37,506 nt of DNA, from assembly GCA_035626155.1 (NCBI GenBank), contig DASPOF010000082.1, positions 1-37,506 on the forward strand. Direction: 5' to 3'. The position numbers were made by a program, and so were the translations under genes. Shown piece after piece: positions 1-7,913 of the stretch (within the stretch, counting starts at the first letter, position 1; each line of letters starts with the position of its first letter). The notes under the pieces are model-generated. The model worked only from the letters and a program-made list of their open reading frames with translations, was not told the DNA's origin and did no database searches. This DNA comes from DASPOF01 sp035626155 (GTDB lineage Bacteria; Desulfobacterota; Binatia; Binatales; Binataceae).

Positions 1-527
1 AGCAGCGTCGATTTGCCCGCGTTGGGCAGCCCGACCAGGCCTGCCTCGGCCACCAGCCGGAGCTCGAGGCGCACCCATTTCTGCTCGCCGGCGGTGCCGG
101 GTGTCGCGATTCGCGGCGAGCGGCGCGTCGGCGAGGCGAAGTGCATGTTGCCGCGGCCGCCCTCGCCGGCCCGCGCAATCACTTCGCGCTGCCCCGGCAT
201 CACGAGATCGGCGATGACCTCGCCAGTCTCATCGTCGAACACGATCGTCCCGGGCGGCACGCGCACGACATGGTCGGCGCCGGCGTGCCCGTACTGCTGC
301 TTGCCGCGTCCGGGCTCGCCATCTTTGGCGACCAGCCGCGGCTGATACTTGAAATCGAGCAGCGTGGAGAGTCCCTCGTCCACTTCAAAGATCACGTTGC
401 CGCCGCGGCCGCCGTCACCGCCGGCCGGGCCGCCGAAGGGGCGGTATTTTTCGCGCAGGAACGCGATGGCGCCATCGCCGCCCTTGCCGGCGTGCACGAA
501 GACTTTTGCTTCGTCGATAAAACGCAT
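1..527 (-). CDS. obgE: GTPase ObgE/CgtA, N-terminal part (cut by window edge)
   Basis: About 175 N-terminal residues of the Obg GTPase, a ribosome-associated protein acting in 50S maturation and stress control. The start is the ATG at 525-527, giving MRFIDEAKVFVHAGKGGDG, the typical beginning of the glycine-rich Obg fold (roughly residues 1-158, with many G-G-x-G turns). The frame reaches the P-loop GLPNAGKS (G1 motif) just before the window ends, so the G2-G5 motifs and C-terminal domain lie outside. It follows rplU-rpmA, the classical order, but a terminator at 636-666 separates it from rpmA. A TATAGT box at 540-545, only 12 nt upstream of the ATG, suggests its own promoter. Identification is certain; the 3' end is not visible. 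Confidence 0.95.
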   Translation of the reverse strand, partial: MRFIDEAKVFVHAGKGGDGAIAFLREKYRPFGGPAGGDGGRGGNVIFEVDEGLSTLLDFKYQPRLVAKDGEPGRGKQQYGHAGADHVVRVPPGTIVFDDETGEVIADLVMPGQREVIARAGEGGRGNMHFASPTRRSPRIATPGTAGEQKWVRLELRLVAEAGLVGLPNAGKSTL

Positions 528-539
528 CGCAACTGAGTC

Positions 540-568
540 ACTATAGCAGCGCGCCCGGCGAGATCGCA
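540..568 (-). promoter_or_regulatory. Possible obgE promoter
   Basis: On the minus strand a TATAGT hexamer (540-545, five of six to the -10 consensus) lies 12 nt before the obgE ATG. The -35 region near 563-568 (TGCGAT) is poor. The preceding terminator makes a separate obgE promoter necessary. The implied 5' leader would be only about 5-7 nt. Confidence 0.3.
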
Positions 569-635
569 TCGGAGCCGCGCGCCTCGCCGATGCGCGCCGT
601 CATTAACGGGTCGGCGGCTGTCACGGAACGGCGTG

Positions 636-666
636 AAAAAAAAGCCCCGCGGCGCACCGCGGGGCT
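636..666 (-). terminator. Rho-independent terminator after rpmA
   Basis: A perfect 10-bp stem, AGCCCCGCGG (643-652) with CCGCGGGGCT (657-666), encloses a 4-nt loop. On the minus strand it is followed by a run of eight T (the A-run 636-643 on the plus strand). It lies 31 nt downstream of the rpmA stop and stops rplU-rpmA transcription before obgE. Confidence 0.9.
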
Positions 667-696
667 GACTCAACGCTCGATTGCGCAACTGCGCCG

Positions 697-999
697 CTAT
701 CCGGTCGTTCCCGCGGGACCGATGCCTGGCGGCAGCGCTGGCACTGGCGGCAGCGGATCGACGCTCACTTGCCGCTTCTCGCCGCGCGGTTCGTATTTCG
801 CGATGCCGTCGATCTTCGCGAAGATGGTGAAGTCGCGGCCCATGCCGACGTTGCGTCCCGGATGGATCCGCGTCCCGACCTGACGCACGAGGATATTTCC
901 CGCGCGCACGGTCTGGCCCGCGTAGATCTTGACTCCGTAATGGTGTCCCGGACTGTCGCGGCCATTGCGCGTCGAGCCTTGTCCCTTCTTGTGCGCCAT
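697..999 (-). CDS. rpmA: 50S ribosomal protein L27
   Basis: Bacterial L27 (bL27), whose N-terminal arm reaches the peptidyl-transferase centre. It begins MAHKKGQGSTRNGRDSPG, the conserved L27 start, and continues with the GVKIYAGQTVRAGNILVRQ core. There is no Firmicutes-type cleavable N-terminal extension. The protein is 100 residues; the family is usually about 85, and the extra part is a proline/glycine-rich tail after residue 77 (PLPPVPALPPG). It sits 60 nt downstream of rplU in the standard rplU-rpmA pair and is followed by a terminator. Confidence 0.96.
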   Translation of the reverse strand: MAHKKGQGSTRNGRDSPGHHYGVKIYAGQTVRAGNILVRQVGTRIHPGRNVGMGRDFTIFAKIDGIAKYEPRGEKRQVSVDPLPPVPALPPGIGPAGTTG

Positions 1000-1059
1000 G
1001 GCTGGTCTCCTCTTTGGGGCGGCGTTTGCCGCCGCGTGTTCAATCAGAACCGGCGAGCG

Positions 1060-1374
1060 TCATGCGCCCGCCTGGATTTCCTCGATCTTGAGTACGGTCA
1101 GTTCCTGGCGATGGCCGCGTTTGCGGCGATAGTTCTTGCGCCGCTTCTTCTTGAAGACCAGCACCTTGGTCCCTCGCGGCTGCTGCACGATTTTCGCGCG
1201 AACCGACGCGTTGGGGACGTTCGGAGTGCCAATCTTCGGCGTCTCTCCGCCGATCGCGAGCACATCGGTGAGGGAAACTTCCGCGCCGACGTCGCCCGCG
1301 ATTCGCTCGACCGTTATCTGGTCGCCGGGGCCGACGCGATACTGCTTTCCGCCTGTCTTTACGATTGCGTACAT
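1060..1374 (-). CDS. rplU: 50S ribosomal protein L21
   Basis: Bacterial L21 (bL21), a 23S rRNA-binding protein of the large subunit, 104 residues, the usual length. Hallmarks are the start MYAIVKTGGKQYRVGPGD and the basic segment KVLVFKKKRRKNYRRKRGHRQ followed closely by the terminal LTVLKIEEI. It is the first gene of the rplU-rpmA unit, with a perfect TTGACA -35 box about 45 nt upstream (1417-1422). Confidence 0.96.
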   Translation of the reverse strand: MYAIVKTGGKQYRVGPGDQITVERIAGDVGAEVSLTDVLAIGGETPKIGTPNVPNASVRAKIVQQPRGTKVLVFKKKRRKNYRRKRGHRQELTVLKIEEIQAGA

Positions 1375-1393
1375 CGAATTACCGGAATCAATT

Positions 1394-1422
1394 TAGTTAT
1401 CGGAGCCGGATTGGCGTGTCAA
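1394..1422 (-). promoter_or_regulatory. Promoter of rplU-rpmA
   Basis: On the minus strand a perfect TTGACA (1417-1422) is followed after 15 nt by GATAAC (1396-1401), or after 17 nt by TAACTA (1394-1399). The region is AT-rich relative to its surroundings and lies 20 nt before the rplU ATG. The -35 is convincing; which -10 is used cannot be decided by eye. Confidence 0.55.
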
Positions 1423-1506
1423 CGCGCCCGCGACGGCTGAGGGGTCATCATGGGTAGGCAAGGGCGGTCGCCACGGGAGGCAGTCCGGCGTCCCGCCCTC
1501 ACCCGA

Positions 1507-1529
1507 TTCCTCCCCCCAATGGGGAGGAA
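1507..1529. repeat. Small palindrome between rplU and sufT
   Basis: TTCCTCCCC (1507-1515) and GGGGAGGAA (1521-1529) form a perfect 9-bp stem around a 5-nt loop. No T-run follows on either strand, so a classical terminator is unlikely. It resembles in style the C-rich/G-rich palindromes at 2251-2358 and 5633-5662 and may belong to the same broad class of intergenic repeats. Confidence 0.45.
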
Positions 1530-1579
1530 AACCGGCGCAAAAAATCTCGAAACGGCTTCCTTCTACACCCTCGGCGAGG

Positions 1580-2116
1580 TCAGTCCAATCCCAGCCGTTC
1601 GCGGCCCTCCGGCGATATCATCTTCGGATTCCAGGGCGGGTCCCAAACCAGCTCCACCTCTGCGTCCGATACTCCCGGCAGAGACATCAGCTTCTGCCTC
1701 GCGTCGAACGCGATCGATGCGCCCATTCCGCATCCCTGCGCCGTGAGCGTCATCTTGACTTCGATTTTCTTGGTTCCGTCCGCCTGGTCCTTGAGTTCCA
1801 TCCCGTAGACGAGGCCCAGGTCCACGATGTTCACCGGGATTTCAGGGTCGTAGCAGGTCTTGAGCTGATCCCAGACCATCGCCTCGAGGTCACCCCTGCC
1901 CGCCTGCGCGGCGCCGGCATCCGCCGGCGTCTTGCCGAGCGCGTCGGCATCCTTGCCCGCGATTCGGAACAGGCCGCCGTAGGCCGGCACCTGGACGGTA
2001 AACGTGCCGCCGAGCGCTTGCGTGATGAACACCTCGATGCCCTTTTCGAGGGGCACGCGGATGCCCGCCGGGATCTGGATCCCCTCGCAATCGCGAGTAA
2101 GTTGAACTCTTTCCAT
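1580..2116 (-). CDS. sufT: SufT-like Fe-S cluster assembly protein (MIP18/DUF59 domain)
   Basis: 178 residues. The C-terminal half (about 75-165) is a MIP18/DUF59 domain with the signatures YDPEIPVNIVDLGLVYG and MTLTAQGCGMG; Cys129 occupies the conserved cysteine position. The N-terminal part (about 1-70, with the segment VPLEKGIEVFITQALGGTFTV written here in part as PLEKGIEVFITQ) is the extension found in SufT proteins and absent from short DUF59 proteins. SufT supports maturation of Fe-S proteins. The ATG at 2116 has an AGGAAAG ribosome-binding site. No other suf gene is nearby, so it is a stand-alone copy. Confidence 0.85.
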   Translation of the reverse strand: MERVQLTRDCEGIQIPAGIRVPLEKGIEVFITQALGGTFTVQVPAYGGLFRIAGKDADALGKTPADAGAAQAGRGDLEAMVWDQLKTCYDPEIPVNIVDLGLVYGMELKDQADGTKKIEVKMTLTAQGCGMGASIAFDARQKLMSLPGVSDAEVELVWDPPWNPKMISPEGRERLGLD

Positions 2117-2235
2117 AGCGTTCTTTCCTGTACTCCCGATTCGATTTTAGATCGCGCGAACGCCGCGCGCCACCGGTTTTTCTTTCGCGGCAGCGGCGCG
2201 ACCGGAGACATGGGAAATCTGCGCCGGTCAGATCA

Positions 2236-2428
2236 GGACCCCCTTCCTATCCTTCCCCCGCAACGAAACGCGGGGGAAGGAAAAAAAAGGGCGTTCCCCC
2301 GCAACTGAGTGCTGGGGCAGGGAAAAAAACGCCGTTCCCCCGCAACTGGTTGCGGGGGCAGGGAAAGAAAATAGTGGCGCGGGCCGCCGTGCCCGCGGTC
2401 GATGCGCGGGCGTCCTCGCCCGCGCCAC
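2236..2428. repeat. Cluster of palindromic intergenic repeats (copy A)
   Basis: The 458-bp gap between sufT and the SBBP gene (2117-2574) holds no convincing gene but several repeats. GGACCCCCTT at 2236-2245 recurs at 5618. An 11-bp perfect stem (2251-2261 with 2270-2280) and a 10-bp stem (2337-2346 with 2349-2358, CCCCCGCAAC/GTTGCGGGGG) flank a degenerate third unit at 2294-2322. The 2374-2428 block has terminal inverted repeats GTGGCGCGGGC/GCCCGCGCCAC, and its right part (2398-2428) reappears inverted at 5670-5700 with one mismatch visible. Confidence 0.75.
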
Positions 2429-2574
2429 ATCTTGTCGCGCATCGCGAGCGGCGCGGCGGTTGGCGAACTGGCGCGCTCCGCATTATGCTTCGGTCCTGAT
2501 TCGGCAGGGGGGCATCGTTTCGGCGTCCCCAGTATCTGAGTTGGCGCGCGTCAGCGCGCAGGAAGGGGACGATC

Positions 2575-5500
2575 GTGAACATCGCAAGGCGGGCAGCTAT
2601 CGCAGGATTGCTGCTCGCGATGGCCGCAGTGCTCGGCCTCGCGCAACTGGGCGGTGGCGAGCCGCAGAGGAGCGCGCCCCCTGCGGCGCAAGCGAGCGCC
2701 GCACAGGCAGGCCGGCAATCTCAACTCCACATCACGGACGTGTTCGGGAGGCTGCCGATGCGCTTTGAGCGCAACGACGGCCAGACCGATGCGCGCGTCA
2801 GATTCCTCGCGCGCGGCCCGGGATACACGCTGTTCCTGACCCCCGATGAGGCCGTGCTGGCGCTGCGCAAGCCTTCAAAGGATTCGCCCGCGCGATCGTC
2901 CCTGGCATCGCGAGAGGTACCGGACGGAACCGGATCCGGGATTCCTCGCGCGCCAGACACGCGCGGGAATGACAAACCAAATCGCACGCCGGGCACGCGT
3001 GGGAATGACAAGGCAACGGGTCGCGCCTCGGCAGGAGTCGAGACAGAGGTCCTGCGCGTGAAGCTGGTCGGTGCGAATCGCAACGCGCAAATCGAGGGCG
3101 TCGATCGGCTCGCGGCGGGCTCGAATTACTTCATCGGCAACGACCCGAAGAAGTGGCACACCGACGTGCCCAACTACGCGCGCGTCCGCTATCGCAATGT
3201 CTATCCGGGAATCGATCTCGTTTACTACGGATCTGATCAGCGCCAGCTTGAATACGACTTCGTTCTCGCGACGGGGACCGATTCCCGCACGATCGCGATG
3301 CGTTTCGAGGGCGCGACGCGGCTGGCAGTCAATCGCGATGGGGACGTGGTCGCGACGCTGCCCGGCGGCGGCGAAGTCATCCAACATCTGCCCGCGGTCT
3401 TTCGCGAGCACGACGGCAAGCGCGAGAAAATCGCGGGCAAAGCCGTGCTGCGCGGCAAGGATACGATCGGCTTCGACATCGCATCCCGCGCCTGCTCTGG
3501 AAGCGGCCACGATTGCGTGGTGTATATCGATCCGGCGCTGGCTTACTCGACCTACCTCGGCGGCAGCAGCGTGGATGACGGGCTCTGCATCGCGGTCGAT
3601 TCCTCGGGCAACGCCTACGTCACGGGCTACACCGGCTCGACCGACTTCCCGCTCCTGGACGGTTACCAAACGACGCTCAAAGGCACCACCAACGCCTTCG
3701 TCGCCAAACTGAACCCGTCGGCCTCGGGAACTCCATCTTTGCTCTATTCGACCTACCTCGGTGGCAGGGCCACTGATGAGGGCACCGGTATAGCGGTCGA
3801 TTCCTCGGGCAACGCCTACGTCACGGGAAATACGGACTCGGACAACTTCCCGACCCTCCACGCTTACCAAAGCGCGCTGAAGGCCAGCTATAACGCCTTC
3901 GTTGCCAAGCTCGATCCGTCGTTGTCTGGAACGTCGTCGCTGCTCTATTCGACCTACCTCGGCGGTAGCGGCAATTCGACTACGCACGAAGGCGACAAGG
4001 CCTTCGGCATTGCCGTCGATTCCTCCGGCAACGCCTATCTCACGGGAAATGCATTCTCGACCGACTTCCCGGTTCTCAATGCCTATCAAGGCACCAATAA
4101 AGCCGCCGGCGCCAATGGTCCCAACGCCTTCGTCGCCAAACTGAATCCATCGCTGTCGGGAGCGTCATCGCTTCTCTATTCGACTTACCTCGGCGGCAGC
4201 TACTACGATGTTGGCAACGGGATCGCGGTCGATTCCTCCGGCAACGCCTACGTCACGGGGAATGCGGCCTCCACCGACTTCCCGACCTTTAACGGCTACC
4301 AGAGCACTTGCCCATCCGCGCCCAGCGCCTGTCGTGCGGTTTTCGTTGCGAAGCTGAACCCCTCGATGTCGGGAGTGAAGTCGCTTCTTTATTCGACCTA
4401 CCTCGGCGGCACCTACATGGATGAGGGCAACGGTATAGCGGTCGATTCATCCGGCAAGACCTATGTCACGGGAGAGGCGCAGTCTACCGACTTCCCGACC
4501 TTGAATGCTTACCAACACACTTGCCCATCAGCATCCAGCGCCTTCGGTTGCATAGCCACCTTCGTCGCCAAGCTCGATCCATCCTTGTCGGGAACTTCAT
4601 CGCTGCTTTACTCGACATACCTCGGCGGCAGCTACGCGGATGTCGGCGCCGCTATGGCGGTCGACTCCTCGGGCGACGCCTATGTGACCGGACTGGCGGA
4701 ATCGACCGATTTCCCGACTCTGAACGCCTACCAGAGCAGTTGCCCGTCAGCATCCAGCCCCTCCGGCTGCCACGCCATCTTCGTTGCCAAGCTCGACCCG
4801 TCGTCATCGGGAAGCGATTCGCTGCTCTACTCGACCTACCTCGGCGGCAGCAGCGCGGATTATTGCAACGGGATCGCAGTCGATTCCTCGGGCAACGCCT
4901 ACGTCACGGGAGGGACCGCATCGACCGACTTCCCGACCTATCACGGCTACCAGGACAGTTGCCCAACATCGACCGGCGGCAGCGGAGTTTGCGACGCCGC
5001 GTTCGTGACCGAACTCAGTCCGCCGACGCCGGTGCCGACTGCCACTGCGACGGCCACTCCGACCGCATCGGCAACCTCGACTGCGGCTCCGACTGTAACG
5101 GCCACGCCGACGGGATCTGCGACTCGCACTGCGACGCCCACGGCGACAGCATCAGCGACGGCGACTCCAACTGTAACGGCGACTGCAACTCCAACGGCGA
5201 CCACGACTGCGGCTCCAACTGCAACTGCATCGCCGACGCCAACTGCGACTTCCACGCCGGTGAAAGAAAAGCTCTCGATTACTCCCAAAACCGTGAGCTT
5301 CAAGAAAGTCACTGAGAATACGGTCAGCAAACCGGTAACGGTGACGATCAAGAATGCGGGCAGCGGGAAAAAGGCGCTGCCAGTCATCATGGAACTCGAA
5401 TCGGTTTCAGCGTCGGCGTTCCAGATAGTGACGGGAACCGAATGGACCGGCACGCTCGCTCCGGGGCAGAGCTGCAATGTGCAGGTCACATGCACGCCGC

Positions 5501-5604
5501 CGGGCACGGGTCGCTACAAGGGGGCGCTTACTATCAGCGACAATGCGCTTCACGAGCCGCAGACGGTGAACTTGCGCTGTACCGGGGCCGCTCAGAAGAA
5601 GTAG
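2575..5604 (+). CDS. Secreted SBBP-repeat (beta-propeller) protein with C-terminal Ig-like domain
   Basis: 1009 residues, starting at GTG 2575 with an AGGAAGGGG ribosome-binding site. Order: signal peptide (about 1-24); an N-terminal domain typical of SBBP proteins (RFERNDGQTDARVRFLARG through about 310); seven repeats of about 65-75 residues each containing YSTYLGG, a G-I-A-V-D-S-S-G-N-A-Y-V-T-G strand pair and a TDFP turn (about 320-815); a Pro/Thr/Ala low-complexity linker (about 816-897); and a C-terminal ASPM/SPD-2/Hydin-like immunoglobulin fold (about 900-1005). Such proteins are exported and probably surface-attached, but no enzymatic role is known. Residues about 118-147 are not family sequence: they are an in-frame copy of a dispersed DNA repeat (see 2931-3011). 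Gene borders coincide with two repeat clusters. Confidence 0.9.
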   Translation: MNIARRAAIAGLLLAMAAVLGLAQLGGGEPQRSAPPAAQASAAQAGRQSQLHITDVFGRLPMRFERNDGQTDARVRFLARGPGYTLFLTPDEAVLALRKPSKDSPARSSLASREVPDGTGSGIPRAPDTRGNDKPNRTPGTRGNDKATGRASAGVETEVLRVKLVGANRNAQIEGVDRLAAGSNYFIGNDPKKWHTDVPNYARVRYRNVYPGIDLVYYGSDQRQLEYDFVLATGTDSRTIAMRFEGATRLAVNRDGDVVATLPGGGEVIQHLPAVFREHDGKREKIAGKAVLRGKDTIGFDIASRACSGSGHDCVVYIDPALAYSTYLGGSSVDDGLCIAVDSSGNAYVTGYTGSTDFPLLDGYQTTLKGTTNAFVAKLNPSASGTPSLLYSTYLGGRATDEGTGIAVDSSGNAYVTGNTDSDNFPTLHAYQSALKASYNAFVAKLDPSLSGTSSLLYSTYLGGSGNSTTHEGDKAFGIAVDSSGNAYLTGNAFSTDFPVLNAYQGTNKAAGANGPNAFVAKLNPSLSGASSLLYSTYLGGSYYDVGNGIAVDSSGNAYVTGNAASTDFPTFNGYQSTCPSAPSACRAVFVAKLNPSMSGVKSLLYSTYLGGTYMDEGNGIAVDSSGKTYVTGEAQSTDFPTLNAYQHTCPSASSAFGCIATFVAKLDPSLSGTSSLLYSTYLGGSYADVGAAMAVDSSGDAYVTGLAESTDFPTLNAYQSSCPSASSPSGCHAIFVAKLDPSSSGSDSLLYSTYLGGSSADYCNGIAVDSSGNAYVTGGTASTDFPTYHGYQDSCPTSTGGSGVCDAAFVTELSPPTPVPTATATATPTASATSTAAPTVTATPTGSATRTATPTATASATATPTVTATATPTATTTAAPTATASPTPTATSTPVKEKLSITPKTVSFKKVTENTVSKPVTVTIKNAGSGKKALPVIMELESVSASAFQIVTGTEWTGTLAPGQSCNVQVTCTPPGTGRYKGALTISDNALHEPQTVNLRCTGAAQKK
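2931..3011 (+). repeat. Dispersed repeat inserted in frame inside the SBBP gene
   Basis: The segment 2931-2976, read on the minus strand, matches the intergenic element at about 5714-5758 almost base for base: both read CATTCCCGCGCG, then a short variable part, then GGAATCCCGGATCC. A second, shorter half-copy follows at 2979-3011. In the protein the element gives the repeated ...RGNDK motif twice, between residues about 118 and 147, without shifting the frame. Confidence 0.7.
5022..5264 (+). repeat. Low-complexity Pro/Thr/Ala-coding tract
   Basis: About 80 codons composed almost entirely of ACN, GCN and CCG/CCA triplets, encoding TPTATAT-type sequence between the last SBBP repeat and the Ig-like domain. 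It is a flexible, potentially glycosylated spacer, and prone to length change by slippage. The long antisense frame across it is only a mirror of the codon pattern. Confidence 0.85.
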
Positions 5605-5617
5605 GACGCGGCGGTCC

Positions 5618-5760
5618 GGACCCCCTTTCTATCCTTCCCCCGCAACCGATTGCGGGGGAAGGGAAATCGGTGGCGCGGGCGAAGACGCCCGCGCATCGAC
5701 GTTCTCCGAATTTGTCATTCCCGCGCGCATGTATGGCGTGCGCAAGGAATCCCGGATCCT
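5618..5760. repeat. Cluster of dispersed repeats (copy B)
   Basis: The 263-bp gap 5605-5867 is almost filled by three repeats. GGACCCCCTT (5618-5627) is shared with 2236. A 13-bp perfect stem follows (5633-5645 with 5650-5662, 4-nt loop). The block 5670-5700 is the inverted partner of 2398-2428. Finally 5714-5758 (from CATTCCCGCGCG to GGAATCCCGGATCC) is the element found in frame at 2931-2976. No T-run follows the hairpin, so termination is only a possibility. Confidence 0.75.
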
Positions 5761-5867
5761 CATTCTGTCTTTTGAGAATCATATGTCGCGGGCGCAAGGG
5801 CTTGGACATTCGCGAGTTGCCGCCACGATGCGTGCCTGTTAAACCCTTGACGCACGAGGGGCGGCCG

Positions 5868-7751
5868 GTGGCGGAGCAAGCGAACATCGCGGAGCGCGGC
5901 TTTCGATTGCCCAGCGCGACCGCCAAGGAGAAGCTCTACGCCTTCCTCGAATCCCGTCCGGCCGGCGCCGACGCGGGCGAGTTGGCGGGCCTCCTGTTCG
6001 CCGGCCGCGGCTCGGACCCCGAACTTGGCCCCCGCATCGTTCGCAGCCTCCTCGACGGCGATCCCAACTTCGTCTTCGATGCGGCGGTGGGGCTCTGGTC
6101 GCTTCGCCAGAGCGATGCGCTCAAGGTTCCGCTCGATGAGGCGCGGTTCACGGTGGTCGATCTCGAGACCACCGGCACGCGCCCCGGACCTGGCACGATC
6201 ATCGAGATCGGCGCATGGCGGATGACGGGGCGGCGAATCACGGAGTCGTTCCAGAGCCTGGTGCGCCCGCGCGGCCCGATCCCGCGTTTCATCACCGGCC
6301 TCACCTCGATCACCAACGAGATGGTCGTGGCGGCCCCGCGCATCGAGGAGGTCGCGCCCGCGTTTCGCGATTTCATGGGCGACACGGTGATGGTGGCGCA
6401 CAACGCGCCGTTCGACCGCGCGTTTCTCGATTTCGAATTCCGCCGCATCTTCGGAATCGGGCTGCGCAATCCCGTGCTGTGCACGTTGCGCATGTCGCGC
6501 CGGTTCGTACCGTCGCTCAAGCGCCGGCGCCTCGATGCGCTGGCCGAGCATTTCGGTCTTTCGACCGACGGACGCCATCGGGGGCTCGGCGATGCGCGGA
6601 TGGCGGCGGAGATACTTTCGATCTTTCTCGAGATCGCGGAAAAGATGGGGATGCGGCGGCTCGACCGTCTGCTCGACGATCACTATCGCGGGCTTTCGGG
6701 CCGCCGCATCGAGCGTCACGTCCCGCCCGAGGATATCGCCCAAATTCCGCACTCTCCCGGCGTGTACCTGATGCGCAACGAGCGCGGCGATATCCTCTAC
6801 GTCGGCAAGGCTCGGTCGCTCCGAGAGCGGGTCTCATCGTATTTTACCGGCGCGGTCGATGCGAAGACGGCCGACCTGGTGAGCCACGTCTGGAAGATCG
6901 AGACCCGGCTTTCGCCGTCATCGCTGGAGGCCGCGCTGCTCGAGGCCGCGCTCATCCGGGAGCTCAAACCGCCGTTCAACCGGATGCTCAAGGGTGTGGC
7001 GCCCGCGTATTTCATCAAGCTCGACATGATGGACGATTTCCCGCGCCTGGCCGTGTCGCAGAAAATGACCGCGCGCCACGGCGTGATGCATCTTGGGCCG
7101 TTCATCGGGCGGCGCAGCCTGGACAACTCGGCGCGCGCGCTCGCGCGAGTCCTCGGGCTTCGCACCTGCGCGGGGCGGCTTAAGCCCGATCCGGATGTCT
7201 CGCCGTGCATCTACGGCCAGATGGGCCATTGTACGGCGCCCTGCAACTTGAGCATCGGCGAGGACGCCTATGCCGGGCGCGTGCGCGCGGCGCTCGGCTT
7301 TCTGCGCGGGCGAAGCGGGGCGCTGCTGGGCGAGCTTGCGCGCGGGCGCGACCAGGCGGCGGCCGCAATGCGCTACGAGGAGGCGGCGCGCCTCAAGCGC
7401 GACCTCGAGGCGCTCGCGACCCTGGCGCATCGCGCGTCGCGCCTTAGCCAGGTGGTCACCGAGAACAACCTCGTCATCGTGACCGGCAATGGCGGCGTGC
7501 GCACCGCGCACGTCGTGCTGAGCGGACGCCTTGCGGCAAGCCGCGCGCTGGATTCATCCGATGCGCCGCGCGATATCGCGGCGTTCATCGCGGAAAATTA
7601 CGAGCGCTATCGCGCGCGGCCGGTTGCGCGCCCGGAACTTACGCCGATGACGATCATCGCGCGATGGCTTCGGGAGCGCGCGCCCGACGAGGGCCGCCTC
7701 GTTTACCTCACCGGACCAAACCTCGATCCATCGGCGCTCGCGCATGGTTGA
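5868..7751 (+). CDS. DEDDh exonuclease - GIY-YIG (UvrC/Cho-like) nuclease fusion
   Basis: 627 residues from GTG 5868, chosen because an AGGGG site precedes it and the upstream open frame runs through repeat DNA. Order: a helical N-terminal segment (1-90); a DnaQ/epsilon-like DEDDh exonuclease (about 92-260) with VVDLETTG (Asp98, Glu100) and H237-x4-D242; a GIY-YIG nuclease (about 292-375) with GVY (298-300) and YVG (311-313); a UvrC-type cysteine set Cys434, Cys447, Cys455, Cys459, which in UvrC binds a [4Fe-4S] cluster; and a UVR-type helix pair near 500-515 (YEEAARLKRDLEAL). It lacks the UvrC RNase H-like second nuclease and HhH domains. Similar fusions are known in actinobacteria. Expected role: incision and trimming in DNA repair, separate from canonical UvrABC. 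Confidence 0.9.
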   Translation: MAEQANIAERGFRLPSATAKEKLYAFLESRPAGADAGELAGLLFAGRGSDPELGPRIVRSLLDGDPNFVFDAAVGLWSLRQSDALKVPLDEARFTVVDLETTGTRPGPGTIIEIGAWRMTGRRITESFQSLVRPRGPIPRFITGLTSITNEMVVAAPRIEEVAPAFRDFMGDTVMVAHNAPFDRAFLDFEFRRIFGIGLRNPVLCTLRMSRRFVPSLKRRRLDALAEHFGLSTDGRHRGLGDARMAAEILSIFLEIAEKMGMRRLDRLLDDHYRGLSGRRIERHVPPEDIAQIPHSPGVYLMRNERGDILYVGKARSLRERVSSYFTGAVDAKTADLVSHVWKIETRLSPSSLEAALLEAALIRELKPPFNRMLKGVAPAYFIKLDMMDDFPRLAVSQKMTARHGVMHLGPFIGRRSLDNSARALARVLGLRTCAGRLKPDPDVSPCIYGQMGHCTAPCNLSIGEDAYAGRVRAALGFLRGRSGALLGELARGRDQAAAAMRYEEAARLKRDLEALATLAHRASRLSQVVTENNLVIVTGNGGVRTAHVVLSGRLAASRALDSSDAPRDIAAFIAENYERYRARPVARPELTPMTIIARWLRERAPDEGRLVYLTGPNLDPSALAHG

Positions 7752-7913
7752 GGATTGCAGGGTCCTTCCTCCGGCGAAGGACGGTAGCGCCACCTCGCAA
7801 CCCGGTTGGTTCGGAGCGGGAGCGGCGGCTCCGAACAGACCCGGGAATCGCAACCAGAAGACTCCGGCCGGCGCGGCCAGGCACCGTCTACCGCCGGCAG
7901 CGCAGGTGGTTCA

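Noticed and set aside
2251..2358. Hairpins considered as a CRISPR array
   Set aside because: Units differ in length, are themselves palindromes, and have no uniform spacers or cas genes nearby.
2875..4089. 404-codon open frame on the minus strand inside the SBBP gene
   Set aside because: It mirrors the codon periodicity of the repeat protein; it has no start context, and the plus-strand product has clear domains.
4947..5507. 186-codon minus-strand frame rich in Val/Ala
   Set aside because: Antisense image of the Pro/Thr/Ala tract; low complexity only.
5633..5662. Strong hairpin considered as terminator of the SBBP gene
   Set aside because: No T-run on either side, and the same sequence occurs upstream of the gene, so it is better explained as a repeat.
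5442..5867. N-terminal extension of the exonuclease fusion up to 5442
   Set aside because: It reads in a second frame through the end of the SBBP gene and then through dispersed repeats; the GTG at 5868 has a ribosome-binding site and leads straight into the conserved protein.
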